Below, in pieces: positions 1-7,604 of a DNA stretch of 64,000 bases (position 1 is the stretch's first letter; each line of letters starts with the position of its first letter). This DNA is from Spirosoma endbachense. Lineage in GTDB: Bacteria; Bacteroidota; Bacteroidia; Cytophagales; Spirosomataceae. The DNA is taken from NCBI RefSeq assembly GCF_010233585.1, contig NZ_CP045997.1:6809018-6873017 (forward strand), read 5' to 3'. Below the pieces are notes generated by a model that saw only the letters and a program-made list of their open reading frames with translations, had not been told where the DNA came from and ran no database searches. A program made the translations under genes and the position numbers.

Positions 1-326
1 TAGCAGCCCGCGAATTAGGGGAAGAAATTGGTTTGGACGTTACAGCCGCTGATCTTACGAAACTAAATCCACGGCTGTGGTTTCCGAGCACAGGCACCAG
101 TGACGAAGCCATGCATTTTTTCTTTATCGAACGCGAGCTTCCCCGCGACGAAATCATGGCCTTTCATCATAAAGATATGGGTAACCAATCTGAATTTGAG
201 CGCATTACAACTGTGGTAACAACGTTACCCGAAGCACATAAAGTAGTAAATAATGTCAATGGTCTGCTGATTCACTTCCTCTATCTGCAACACGTTGGCG
301 ATTATGAAACGATGAAATTGCTATAA
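1..326 (+). CDS. Nudix hydrolase, C-terminal part (5' end outside window)
   Basis: The reading frame is open from the first bases and enters inside a Nudix box: residues ARELGEEIGL match the RExxEExGU half of the motif that binds catalytic Mg2+. About 100 residues follow, with a GTSDEAMHFFF stretch typical of ADP-ribose or nucleotide-sugar pyrophosphatase-type Nudix enzymes. Such enzymes hydrolyse nucleoside diphosphates linked to another moiety. The N-terminal half, including the glycine-rich start of the box, lies upstream of the window, so the substrate cannot be narrowed further. A TTG at 33 could be misread as a start, but the motif runs through it. The gene converges on the LON-domain gene, with a shared hairpin between them. 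Confidence 0.85.
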   Translation, partial: AARELGEEIGLDVTAADLTKLNPRLWFPSTGTSDEAMHFFFIERELPRDEIMAFHHKDMGNQSEFERITTVVTTLPEAHKVVNNVNGLLIHFLYLQHVGDYETMKLL

Positions 327-331
327 TTGCC

Positions 332-361
332 GTGGTGTCGGGTTGGAGACCCCGACACCAC
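332..361. terminator. hairpin terminator between convergent genes
   Basis: A perfect 11-bp GC-rich stem (GTGGTGTCGGG with its complement, 8-nt loop) lies between the Nudix stop at 326 and the LON-gene stop at 372. No long T-run follows on either side. Position and symmetry suggest a bidirectional terminator. Confidence 0.6.
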
Positions 362-371
362 CGTATCAACA

Positions 372-1001
372 TCAAAAATTGAGTGGATCGAGGTTCTTGA
401 AATGTCCATTCATGCGAATGCGTTGCTTGGTACGCTCCATATCGGCAACGACAGGCAACACATTATTGAGATGCTGGATCAGAAAAAGCTGGCGCTCGGC
501 TTCGGTTTCAAGCGTCAGGAGTTCATATTCCTGCTCTACAGACAGACCAACTTTGTGAGCGACTTTATAGGAGAAATTGGCGCTGGCCGAATCATAATCC
601 GTTTCAATCTGCAATAAATTATAAAGCCGTTCCAGCCGTTCTGTCAGCGGAATAGCATGGGCACTAAAGCCATCTCCTGGTTCAACCAGTTCGACATCAC
701 CGCCAGCGTAGAGTTTCCCGGCTACCGGATTTTCAAAATTGACTAACCGAAAAACGGTCACCCCTTTCGATTTAATGTCCATCCGGCCATCGTCGTAGCG
801 CTTGTGAAGGGTTGTTACGTGCATTTCGGTGCCGTAGCCGGGCAATTTATTGTTGATAAAGGCTGGAATTCCGAATGTCCGCTCCTCTTCCAGACATTCA
901 TTGATGAGTTGGCGATAGCGCGGCTCGAAGATGTGAAGGTTCAAATCTTCGCCCGGATAAACGATTAGGTTAAGCGGGAACAGCGGTAACGTCTTTTCCA
1001 T
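372..1001 (-). CDS. LON peptidase substrate-binding domain protein
   Basis: The 209-residue protein begins MEKTLPLFPLNLIVYPGE and continues HIFEPRYRQLI, the hallmark of the N-terminal substrate-binding domain of Lon protease. No AAA+ or protease domain follows, so this is one of the stand-alone LON-domain proteins common in bacteria. Their role is not established; substrate or adaptor binding is inferred from the domain. The frame is open to 1097, but the ATG at 1001 gives the family's normal N-terminus, and the upstream residues would overlap the neighbouring hydrolase gene. It lies just downstream of the nicotinamidase-like gene on the same strand, so the two are probably co-transcribed. 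Confidence 0.85.
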   Translation of the reverse strand: MEKTLPLFPLNLIVYPGEDLNLHIFEPRYRQLINECLEEERTFGIPAFINNKLPGYGTEMHVTTLHKRYDDGRMDIKSKGVTVFRLVNFENPVAGKLYAGGDVELVEPGDGFSAHAIPLTERLERLYNLLQIETDYDSASANFSYKVAHKVGLSVEQEYELLTLETEAERQLFLIQHLNNVLPVVADMERTKQRIRMNGHFKNLDPLNF

Positions 1002-1023
1002 AGCGTCGAAAAGGTACGGGTTT

Positions 1024-1809
1024 TCAGCCAAAAATCGCGTCAGCTGCCAAAAAACGCACGTTTCGTGCACGAGCTTCCGCATAAATCGAGTCAGCAAGAT
1101 AGCCCAGGCCGGTCACATCTGACATGCAATCCGTTACAACGACAATTTTGGCGATAAGAGTCGGAGCGAAGTCCAGAATCTGTTTCAAACTATTGGCCAC
1201 GCAATGCGATTTAGCCTCGCCCATCAGATAGACCGTATCGAAACGCTCAAGATCAGCGATTAACTTCGTGTTAAGTTGCGTTTCGGGTACGTTCGGGTCA
1301 GGAACCTGCGCCCGAAAGATCCCAAAATGCTCTGATAAAGGATGCAGCCCTTTTGGAACAGCCACATAATCGAGTTCACGCTTCCGCGACCAGACTTTTA
1401 GGGCATCGAGCAACGTATCGTGCAGGGCGGCACCACGCGAGCCAATCAGGCAATGTTCAGGCCATATAAAGTGTTGAAACTGGCCATCGGCCTCCAGATC
1501 ATGAACATACTGACGGGCCTTTTCGACCGAAAAACGAGGCACCCAACGTCCTGCGTCTACGTCATCGGCTGAAATGTGGGTAAAAGGGGCCGGGTGTTGC
1601 CCATTTTCATCCTGCCAGAACAGTGGATGAGCAATATCGAGCAGATGATGCGTATCGAGCGTTACAACAATATGATCGATCTGATCGGCATGCTGGCGAA
1701 TGAGGTTCGCCATACGCTCAACGTCCTGCTCAGCCCCTGGCACAAACAAGGCGCCGTCGGGATGACAGAAATCAAATTGTGTATCAATGATAAGGAAGGC
1801 GTTTGTCAC
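1024..1809 (-). CDS. isochorismatase-family cysteine hydrolase, nicotinamidase-like
   Basis: The 261-residue protein has the isochorismatase/nicotinamidase fold. The N-terminal FLIIDTQFDF carries the catalytic Asp, and GEAKSHCVANS carries the nucleophilic Cys. Nicotinamidase (PncA) converts nicotinamide to nicotinate in NAD salvage. This protein is longer than a typical PncA (about 210 residues) and has an insertion in the middle, so a related amidohydrolase activity is possible. The start codon is GTG at 1809. It lies 24 nt after the stop of a small gene and is followed closely by the LON-domain gene, suggesting a short operon. Confidence 0.8.
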   Translation of the reverse strand: MTNAFLIIDTQFDFCHPDGALFVPGAEQDVERMANLIRQHADQIDHIVVTLDTHHLLDIAHPLFWQDENGQHPAPFTHISADDVDAGRWVPRFSVEKARQYVHDLEADGQFQHFIWPEHCLIGSRGAALHDTLLDALKVWSRKRELDYVAVPKGLHPLSEHFGIFRAQVPDPNVPETQLNTKLIADLERFDTVYLMGEAKSHCVANSLKQILDFAPTLIAKIVVVTDCMSDVTGLGYLADSIYAEARARNVRFLAADAIFG

Positions 1810-1833
1810 AAACCCTGGGTTCTATCGGTCAAG

Positions 1834-2043
1834 TTAACTGTCTTTACGGTGCGGAATTACCGTCCAATGTTTTACGCCTGGCTTGTGGTCGGCTATGATA
1901 CCAGCAGCAACCTCTTCCAGATTTTCTTCATTTGTCGTAAAAAACAGGCTTTCCGGATGGTCGCTATCCTGCGTGATTTTTACTTCATAATATTCATTGT
2001 GATGTTCAACAGCGTGCTTTTCTACGAGTTTGTACTTAGCCAT
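1834..2043 (-). CDS. small conserved-looking protein of unknown function
   Basis: A 69-residue acidic protein starting MAKYKLVEKHAVEHHNEYYEV, with an ATG start and 24-nt spacing to the hydrolase gene behind it. I do not recognise the family. It has alternating hydrophobic and charged residues suggesting a small beta-alpha domain, and no signal peptide or membrane segment. Its reality is supported by its place in a same-strand row and by normal codon use. The opposite-strand frame covering this segment (1576-2100) is a shadow. Confidence 0.6.
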   Translation of the reverse strand: MAKYKLVEKHAVEHHNEYYEVKITQDSDHPESLFFTTNEENLEEVAAGIIADHKPGVKHWTVIPHRKDS

Positions 2044-2135
2044 ACAACAAACAGTTTTTGGTTAATTGCTATAGTTCATGATCTGGCACCACGGCTATAA
2101 ACATAGATACGATAACCTGATTTGCGGGCAGATGT

Positions 2136-3029
2136 TTACCCCAGAACAGTAATCAGCACAGCTCCAGCAACCATAATACCGGCTCCAATTAGCTTTCGAA
2201 CGATACCCTGTCCGTTAAAAAACTGGTATCCAAATAATACACTTACCAGCGCCGATGTCTGGAATAATGCCAGTGCATAACCCACTGGCATACCGGCCAG
2301 AGCCACATTACTGGCCACCTGCGTAATTCCCACCGTCAGGAACAGGGCTAAGTACGTAATTTTCTGCGAAAACAGCAGCGTTGTCTGCTCCTGCCAGCGA
2401 TTTCTCATGGTGAGCACGATCCAGATGAATGTAAAACCGAAGCCGAACAGACACCAATAAAAAAATGCGATAGTTGGCGTCGACAGGACAATCGCTTTTT
2501 TCAGAAATGCCCCGTCAATTGCCGAAAATACCAGCGCTGCCAGCCTTAATTTCACTTCCTGCCGCTGAAATAAACTCCAGGAAAAGCCTTTGCCCTGTTG
2601 CTTATTACTCAGCACTACATAACTCCCGGCAACAATCAGCAAAACCCCAGCCAGACCCCACCAGCCCGGAATTTCATTTAGCAAAAAAATGCCAACAATC
2701 AGCCCTACTACTGATTTATAGGCATTAATTGGCCCCAACACCGACAGATCGCCTATATGCAGTGCTTTCACCAGAAATACATTTCCGACCATCGCAAACA
2801 GGCCTACCACCAGCATACTTTGCCAGAAGGCCATTGGCAAACCCGTAAAGCGGAGCTGTGGCCAGAATACCAGACAAATCAGAGCCAGGAATCCGTAGGT
2901 TGCGGAGATAACAAAGAGTGGATCAGCGGATCGATGCGTTAACTGCTTCTGAAAGACATTCGAGAGCGGATTGGCTACGATTCGGATCAAAACAGCGAAA
3001 GTGGTAACGGTAATAATTGTTAATAGCAT
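2136..3029 (-). CDS. EamA/DMT-family membrane transporter
   Basis: The 297-residue protein consists almost entirely of hydrophobic segments, about ten, arranged as two similar halves. This is the drug/metabolite transporter (EamA) layout. Residues SVLGPINAYKSVVGLIVGIFLL at about 95-115 and ALFQTSALVSVLFGYQFF near the C-terminus are the equivalent helix regions of each half. Family members export metabolites or amino acids by secondary transport; the substrate cannot be read from sequence. It is transcribed away from the fatty-acid cluster, with about 240 nt between the two starts. Confidence 0.85.
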   Translation of the reverse strand: MLLTIITVTTFAVLIRIVANPLSNVFQKQLTHRSADPLFVISATYGFLALICLVFWPQLRFTGLPMAFWQSMLVVGLFAMVGNVFLVKALHIGDLSVLGPINAYKSVVGLIVGIFLLNEIPGWWGLAGVLLIVAGSYVVLSNKQQGKGFSWSLFQRQEVKLRLAALVFSAIDGAFLKKAIVLSTPTIAFFYWCLFGFGFTFIWIVLTMRNRWQEQTTLLFSQKITYLALFLTVGITQVASNVALAGMPVGYALALFQTSALVSVLFGYQFFNGQGIVRKLIGAGIMVAGAVLITVLG

Positions 3030-3213
3030 AGGCTGTTCGGCATAGATGCATCAGAATAATATACGAAAAAAATGCGCAATAGCCATGCGGTAAGGTCTAT
3101 GATTTACTTTATTCGTTTGACGATTGCGGGTAGCTAATGCTAATAACACAGTATATCTCAAAGCAAAATAACCTTTTTTCTGCCTATCACTTTCCTGATT
3201 AACAAACGTTTCG

Positions 3214-3221
3214 TACCTTTG
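3214..3221 (+). promoter_or_regulatory. Bacteroidota-type -7 promoter box for the fatty-acid cluster
   Basis: TACCTTTG fits the TAnnTTTG consensus exactly. It lies 46 nt before the GTG at 3267. This also shows that a TTG start at 3219 is not real, because that codon lies inside the promoter. I see no clear -33 TTG. Confidence 0.6.
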
Positions 3222-3266
3222 CGGTCTTATTTTTGGACCGGGCTGCCGGAGCGAAGGAGATACGAG

Positions 3267-3809
3267 GTGAATACACTACGCGCATACGACATCAACATTG
3301 TCGGGCTGGATAACAAACGCTATGAATACGACTTTACGTCGGGGGATGCGTTTTTTGCCGCGCTTGAGCAGGATTTGATCCAAAAAGGGAACGTTCAGAC
3401 GCACCTGATTCTGGACAAGTCGGAGACAATGATCCGGCTGGCTTTTCATATTACGGGCGCCGTTGAACAGATCTGCGATCGGAGCCTCGATGAATATGAC
3501 GAACCCGTCGACACACAGCAGACGATGCTGCTGAAGTTTGGTGATCATAACGAAGAATTGAGCGACGAAATTGAACTTATTGAGCGTAACACGGCGACCG
3601 TTAATATAGCCCGTTACATTTTTGAGTTCATCAGTCTGTCGCTACCCATGAAGCGCCTGCATCCCCGTTTTCGTGATGAGGATGACGAAATTGACGATGA
3701 GCAGAACGGTAAAGTAATCTATCGCTCTGATGCTGAAAAGACTAACGAAGACGACCAGCCTGCTATTGACCCTCGCTGGGCGGCCTTGCGTAAACTGAGT
3801 GACAATTAA
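3267..3809 (+). CDS. DUF177/YceD-family protein
   Basis: The 180-residue acidic protein matches the DUF177 (YceD) family: an N-terminal LRAYDINIVGL segment, a central region with a cysteine (EQICDRSLDEY), and a long acidic C-terminal tail. YceD-family genes almost always sit directly before rpmF, as here, and are thought to act in ribosome or rRNA-related processes; the biochemical role is not settled. The chosen start is GTG at 3267, preceded by an AGGAG-like sequence (gaaggag) and by a promoter box that would overlap any earlier start. It is the first gene of the cluster leading to accC. Confidence 0.85.
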   Translation: MNTLRAYDINIVGLDNKRYEYDFTSGDAFFAALEQDLIQKGNVQTHLILDKSETMIRLAFHITGAVEQICDRSLDEYDEPVDTQQTMLLKFGDHNEELSDEIELIERNTATVNIARYIFEFISLSLPMKRLHPRFRDEDDEIDDEQNGKVIYRSDAEKTNEDDQPAIDPRWAALRKLSDN

Positions 3810-3816
3810 ATGAATT

Positions 3817-3908
3817 GAGTTGTAGTGTTTAAAGTTGTAGAGCTTTACGGTTTATAGTCTCTACCACGGCCAACTCTACGACTTTGCAACTATACAACTT
3901 TACAACTT
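3817..3908. repeat. low-complexity intergenic hairpin a (DUF177-rpmF junction)
   Basis: Left arm 3817-3842 and right arm 3874-3908 are imperfect inverted repeats made of AGTTGTA / TACAACT words. The right arm ends 6 nt before the rpmF ATG. It is the first of five such junction hairpins in this cluster. Confidence 0.75.
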
Positions 3909-3914
3909 AAAAAA

Positions 3915-4109
3915 ATGGCACACCCCAAACGACGCCACTCCAGCACCCGGCGCGATAAGCGCAGAACTCATTACAAGGCTACGGCCGTAACCCTCTCGAC
4001 CGACGCCCAGACTGGCGAAGTTCATGAGCGTCATCATGCCCACGTTTTTGAGGGCAACCTATTTTATAAAGGGCAAATTATCATTGAGAATTACGCTAAA
4101 ACAGCTTAA
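3915..4109 (+). CDS. rpmF: 50S ribosomal protein L32, zinc-free type
   Basis: The 64-residue basic protein begins [20 protein letters not shown], the L32 signature; L32 is a structural protein of the large ribosomal subunit. The usual two Cys pairs that bind zinc are absent: the region where CxxC would occur reads [20 protein letters not shown]. It is therefore a C-minus (zinc-independent) L32. It follows the DUF177 gene and precedes plsX, the widely conserved order. A hairpin with a T-run lies just after the stop. Confidence 0.95.
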   Translation: MAHPKRRHSSTRRDKRRTHYKATAVTLSTDAQTGEVHERHHAHVFEGNLFYKGQIIIENYAKTA

Positions 4110-4128
4110 TTATCATTCAATTATAAAG

Positions 4129-4175
4129 AGTATTTCGCCGACGTCTTCCCGAAGATGAACGTGAAATACTTTTTT
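4129..4175 (+). terminator. rho-independent terminator after rpmF
   Basis: AGTATTTC at 4129-4136 pairs with GAAATACT at 4163-4170, with further inner pairing (ACGTCTTC with GAAGATGAACGT), and is followed by a T-run. It could stop or attenuate transcription between rpmF and plsX. Confidence 0.65.
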
Positions 4176-4255
4176 ATTGCCCGCTACCTCCCTATTTTTA
4201 CGCATATTTTTATTGCAAACCAGCTTATCTGGGAGGTATTGAACAAACGGAGTCA

Positions 4256-5197
4256 ATGAAAATTGCAGTGGACGCAATGGGTGGCGATTTTGCCCCCGAA
4301 GCTATTGTAGAAGGAGTTGTAATGGCCGCTGCTGAACTGCCGGAGAACGTAGCTATTGTGCTGATAGGCAAGCAGTCACTTGTGCAGGAATTAATTCAGA
4401 AATACGGTGCGGAAGCCGTTACCAATATCGAATTGGTCAACGCCGACGACGTCATTGAAATGAGTGAGCACCCAACCAAAGCGCTCTCGCAGAAACCCAA
4501 TTCCAGCATCGGAGTTGGGTTTAAGCTTTTGAAAGATGGTCAGGTCAATGCTTTTTGCAGTGCCGGAAACACAGGGGCCATGCACGTAGGCGCACTATTT
4601 AGCATTAAAGCAATTGAAGGCATTTTACGACCGTGTATCGCCGGTTTTGTCCCACAAATTACGGGCGGTCATGCCGTTATGCTCGATATTGGGGCCAATG
4701 CTGACTGTAAACCTGAAATGCTGGCCCAGTTTGGCGAAATTGGATCGATCTATGCCCAGTACACGTTTGGTATTGAACGGCCACGTGTCGCTCTGATGAA
4801 CATCGGCACCGAAGAGCAAAAGGGGTCACTTGTGGCACAGGCAGCCCACCAACTCCTGAAAGATAGCCGTAAAATTAATTTTGTAGGCAACATCGAGGGC
4901 GGAGATTTCTTCGCCGGACAGGCCGATGTCATTGTCACTGACGGCTTTACGGGCAATACGATGTTTAAGCTGGGTGAGTCGTTCTACACAATGGCAACCC
5001 AACGGGGCATCAGTGATGATTTTTTAGACAAAACCAATTACGAGTCTGTAGGCGGCAGTCCGATTCTGGGCGTCAATGGCAACGTAATTATTGCCCACGG
5101 GATCTCGTCCCCGTTGGCCATTAAAAACATGATTAGTCTGGCCATCCGACAGGTTGAATCAGACGCTTACACTAAAATTGCACAAGCCCTCAGTTAG
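4256..5197 (+). CDS. plsX: phosphate acyltransferase PlsX
   Basis: The 313-residue protein starts [20 protein letters not shown], the PlsX signature, and has the usual family length. PlsX converts acyl-ACP and phosphate to acyl-phosphate, the first committed donor for phosphatidic acid synthesis; it is a peripheral cytosolic enzyme. Conserved stretches include SAGNTGA (about residue 100) and VTDGFTGN (about 230). It sits between rpmF and fabH, an arrangement shared by many bacteria. A hairpin fills the gap to fabH. Confidence 0.96.
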   Translation: MKIAVDAMGGDFAPEAIVEGVVMAAAELPENVAIVLIGKQSLVQELIQKYGAEAVTNIELVNADDVIEMSEHPTKALSQKPNSSIGVGFKLLKDGQVNAFCSAGNTGAMHVGALFSIKAIEGILRPCIAGFVPQITGGHAVMLDIGANADCKPEMLAQFGEIGSIYAQYTFGIERPRVALMNIGTEEQKGSLVAQAAHQLLKDSRKINFVGNIEGGDFFAGQADVIVTDGFTGNTMFKLGESFYTMATQRGISDDFLDKTNYESVGGSPILGVNGNVIIAHGISSPLAIKNMISLAIRQVESDAYTKIAQALS

Positions 5198-5280
5198 TTT
5201 AAAGTTTACAGTCTATAGTTTTCAGTTGATACACCAGAAACTAAACTGACAATTATAAACTTTAAATTATAAACTTTTTT
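5195..5280. repeat. low-complexity intergenic hairpin b (plsX-fabH junction)
   Basis: Left arm 5195-5227 and right arm 5237-5276 form an imperfect inverted repeat made of AAAGTTTA / TAAACTTT words. The left arm begins at the plsX stop codon and the right arm ends about 17 nt before the fabH ATG. Confidence 0.75.
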
Positions 5281-5293
5281 GTACCACCTACTT

Positions 5294-6277
5294 ATGAGTA
5301 AAGCTGCCATAACAGGAGTCCACGGCTATGTCCCCGACTACGTGCTGACCAATGCCGAATTGGAGCGCATGGTAGATACAAACGATGAATGGATAACCAG
5401 CCGAACGGGTATCAAAGAACGCCATATCCTGAAAGGAGAAGGTATGGGTTCATCGCATATGGGAGCCAAAGCAGTAGCTGGTCTACTTGAGAAAACAAAT
5501 ACCAGACCTGAAGACATTGATCTGCTTATCTGTGCAACAACTACCCCCGACTACGTATTTCCCGGCACGGCGAACCTGATCTGCGATATGGTGGGAATCC
5601 GGAATATCGGTAGTTTCGATATTCAGGCCGCCTGTTCAGGGTTTCTGTACGCATTAACCATCGGATCACAGTTTATCGAGACCGGTAAATACCGGAAAAT
5701 AGTCATTGTTGGCGCAGATAAAATGTCGGCCATCATCGATTATACTGACCGGGCAACCTGTGTTTTGTTTGGCGATGGAGCTGGTGCCGTATTGCTTGAA
5801 CCGAACGAAGACGGCTTTGGCGTGATTGATTCGATCATCAAATCAGATGGCGTCGGGCAAAATCATCTGTATCAGAAAGCTGGCGGTAGCCGCTATCCGC
5901 CCACGCACGAAACCGTCGAAAAACGCTGGCATTACGTCTATCAGGACGGCCCGGCTGTGTTTAAATTCGCCGTCAAGAATATGGCCGATGTGTCGGCTGA
6001 AATCATGGAACGAAATCACCTGGCGGGCAGCGACGTTGCCTGGCTGGTGCCACACCAGGCCAATAAACGAATTATTGACGCTACCGCTCACCGAATGGGA
6101 ATAGAGTCGGACAAGGTCATGATGAATATCCATAAGTACGGAAACACCACCGCAGCTACGATTCCTCTTTGCTTATTTGATTACGAATCACAGCTAAAGA
6201 AAGGAGATAATCTGGTATTAGCTGCTTTTGGTGGTGGCTTCACATGGGGAGCTGCCTATGTTAAATGGGCCTATTAA
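5294..6277 (+). CDS. fabH: 3-oxoacyl-ACP synthase III (FabH)
   Basis: The 327-residue protein shows the KASIII triad: Cys114 in [10 protein letters not shown], His254 in VPHQANKRI and Asn284 in KYGNTTAAT, plus the C-terminal [10 protein letters not shown] glycine loop. FabH condenses acetyl-CoA or a branched acyl-CoA with malonyl-ACP to start fatty-acid elongation. The start is taken as the ATG at 5294 ([18 protein letters not shown]), which gives the family's N-terminus; the TTG at 5279 lies at the edge of the intergenic hairpin. It follows plsX and is followed by efp. Confidence 0.96.
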   Translation: MSKAAITGVHGYVPDYVLTNAELERMVDTNDEWITSRTGIKERHILKGEGMGSSHMGAKAVAGLLEKTNTRPEDIDLLICATTTPDYVFPGTANLICDMVGIRNIGSFDIQAACSGFLYALTIGSQFIETGKYRKIVIVGADKMSAIIDYTDRATCVLFGDGAGAVLLEPNEDGFGVIDSIIKSDGVGQNHLYQKAGGSRYPPTHETVEKRWHYVYQDGPAVFKFAVKNMADVSAEIMERNHLAGSDVAWLVPHQANKRIIDATAHRMGIESDKVMMNIHKYGNTTAATIPLCLFDYESQLKKGDNLVLAAFGGGFTWGAAYVKWAY

Positions 6278-6280
6278 AAT

Positions 6281-6369
6281 AAGTTTACACTTTTTTGTTT
6301 ATAGCTGACAGTATTCTACTGGAACTAAAGACTAAAAATTGTAAACTATACATTGAAAACTGTAAACTA
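6281..6369. repeat. low-complexity intergenic hairpin c (fabH-efp junction)
   Basis: Left arm about 6281-6312 and right arm about 6321-6369 are imperfect inverted repeats made of GTTTACA / TGTAAACT words. The right arm ends 7 nt before the efp ATG. The open frame through this hairpin makes a false 27-residue N-terminal extension of EF-P. Confidence 0.72.
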
Positions 6370-6375
6370 GTAAGA

Positions 6376-6939
6376 ATGGCAACGACCGCAGACATCCGCA
6401 ATGGACTAGTCTTAAACTTCAACAACGATCTCTTTCAGATTACCGAATTTCAACACGTGAAACCCGGTAAAGGCGCAGCTTTCGTGCGTACAAAGTTAAA
6501 AAGCCTAACTACAGGCCGGGTAATCGATAATACATTCAACTCGGGTGTAACGATCTATCCTGTTCGGGTTGAACGCCGGAAATTCCAATACCTTTACAAG
6601 GACGAAGCCGGCTATAACTTTATGGATCAGGAGTCGTTTGATCAGATTAATATCGATGAAAAGCTCATTGATGGAGCCGATCTGATGAAAGAAGGCCAGG
6701 AAGTTGAAATTTTGATCAATGCCGAAACGGAAGTCCCTCTTTCGTGTGAACTGCCTCCGTTCGTTGAACTGGAAGTGACCTATGCAGAACCCGGCATTAA
6801 AGGTGACACGGCCAACAGCCCTAAAAAACGGGTTGAGGTAGAATCGGGAGCTAAAATCATGGTCCCGCTCTTCATTGAGTCTGGTGAAAAAATTAAGGTC
6901 GATACCCGCACACGGGATTACGTAGAACGCGTGAAATAA
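6376..6939 (+). CDS. efp: elongation factor P
   Basis: The 187-residue protein begins MATTADIRNGLVLNFNNDLF and has the three-domain EF-P length. EF-P enters the ribosomal E site and relieves stalling at polyproline stretches. The loop residue that is modified in many bacteria is Lys32 in HVKPGKGAAF. The C-terminal SGEKIKVDTRTRDYVERVK is the conserved OB-domain end. The ATG at 6376 is chosen because earlier in-frame codons come from the junction hairpin. Placement of efp before accB-accC is a common bacterial order. Confidence 0.96.
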   Translation: MATTADIRNGLVLNFNNDLFQITEFQHVKPGKGAAFVRTKLKSLTTGRVIDNTFNSGVTIYPVRVERRKFQYLYKDEAGYNFMDQESFDQINIDEKLIDGADLMKEGQEVEILINAETEVPLSCELPPFVELEVTYAEPGIKGDTANSPKKRVEVESGAKIMVPLFIESGEKIKVDTRTRDYVERVK

Positions 6940-6948
6940 GTTTTTGAC

Positions 6949-7020
6949 TTATGAATGATGAATGTAAACGATTCGCTATGGCAATTGTCAGTTCTTAATC
7001 ATTCATAATTCATCATTCAA
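6949..7020. repeat. low-complexity intergenic hairpin d (efp-accB junction)
   Basis: Left arm 6949-6964 and right arm 7000-7020 are inverted repeats of the word family GAATGATGAATTATGAATG. The right arm ends 5 nt before the accB ATG. Confidence 0.75.
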
Positions 7021-7025
7021 AAGCT

Positions 7026-7505
7026 ATGAGCACAAAAGACATTCAGCAACTTATCGACTTCATCTCCCAATCTGGCCTGGATGAGGTAAATATCGAAACG
7101 ACTGATCTTAAAATCAGCGTAAAACGGTACGGTTCGGGCGCACCCACCGTCCCGGCTTCAGCTCCAGCTGCGTTTGCACCTGTAGCACCACAACCACAGA
7201 CCACCGCGCCATCGGCAGTTGCCACCCCAACGGTTGCAGCAGCGCCCAAAGCTGAAACGTCAAACTACATAACCATTAAATCGCCGATGATCGGAACGTT
7301 CTACCGTTCATCAAATCCTGAAACGCCTTCATTTGTTGAAGTCGGTGATAGCGTAACTGAAGGTAAAGTAGTCTGCATCATTGAAGCCATGAAGCTGTTC
7401 AACGAAATCGAGTCGGAGGTATCTGGCCGCATCGTAAAAGTTCTCGTTGAGAATGCGACCCCGGTCGAATACGATCAGCCCCTGTTTTTGGTAGAACCCA
7501 TTTAA
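7026..7505 (+). CDS. accB: biotin carboxyl carrier protein of acetyl-CoA carboxylase
   Basis: The 159-residue protein has an N-terminal helix region, a flexible Ala/Pro/Thr/Val-rich linker (about residues 38-80), and a C-terminal biotinyl domain with EAMKL, where Lys123 is the biotin attachment site. The preceding SPMIGTFYRSSNPE is also typical. It carries CO2 between AccC and the carboxyltransferase to make malonyl-CoA. It is followed by accC after a 99-nt hairpin-filled gap. The biotin it needs would come from the bioFDA genes further on. Confidence 0.97.
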   Translation: MSTKDIQQLIDFISQSGLDEVNIETTDLKISVKRYGSGAPTVPASAPAAFAPVAPQPQTTAPSAVATPTVAAAPKAETSNYITIKSPMIGTFYRSSNPETPSFVEVGDSVTEGKVVCIIEAMKLFNEIESEVSGRIVKVLVENATPVEYDQPLFLVEPI

Positions 7506-7508
7506 TTA

Positions 7509-7600
7509 GTGATTGAATGATTGAATGATTGAGTGATTGAATAGCTGGCGCCAGGTTATTTATTCAATCACTCAATCATTCAATCACTCAATCATTCAAT
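7509..7600. repeat. low-complexity intergenic hairpin e (accB-accC junction)
   Basis: Left arm 7509-7543 repeats GATTGAAT / GATTGAGT words, and right arm 7560-7600 repeats ATTCAATC / ACTCAATC. The arms are inverted copies around a 16-nt loop containing the palindrome TGGCGCCA. The hairpin spans nearly the whole gap and ends 4 nt before the accC ATG. Confidence 0.85.
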
Positions 7601-7604
7601 TTTT

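Noticed and set aside
1576..2100. 174-residue plus-strand open frame
   Set aside because: It is antisense to the nicotinamidase-like and small-protein genes, which have family motifs and normal codon use.
7509..7600. CRISPR-like short repeats
   Set aside because: The words are inverted copies without unique spacers of constant length, and no cas genes are present.
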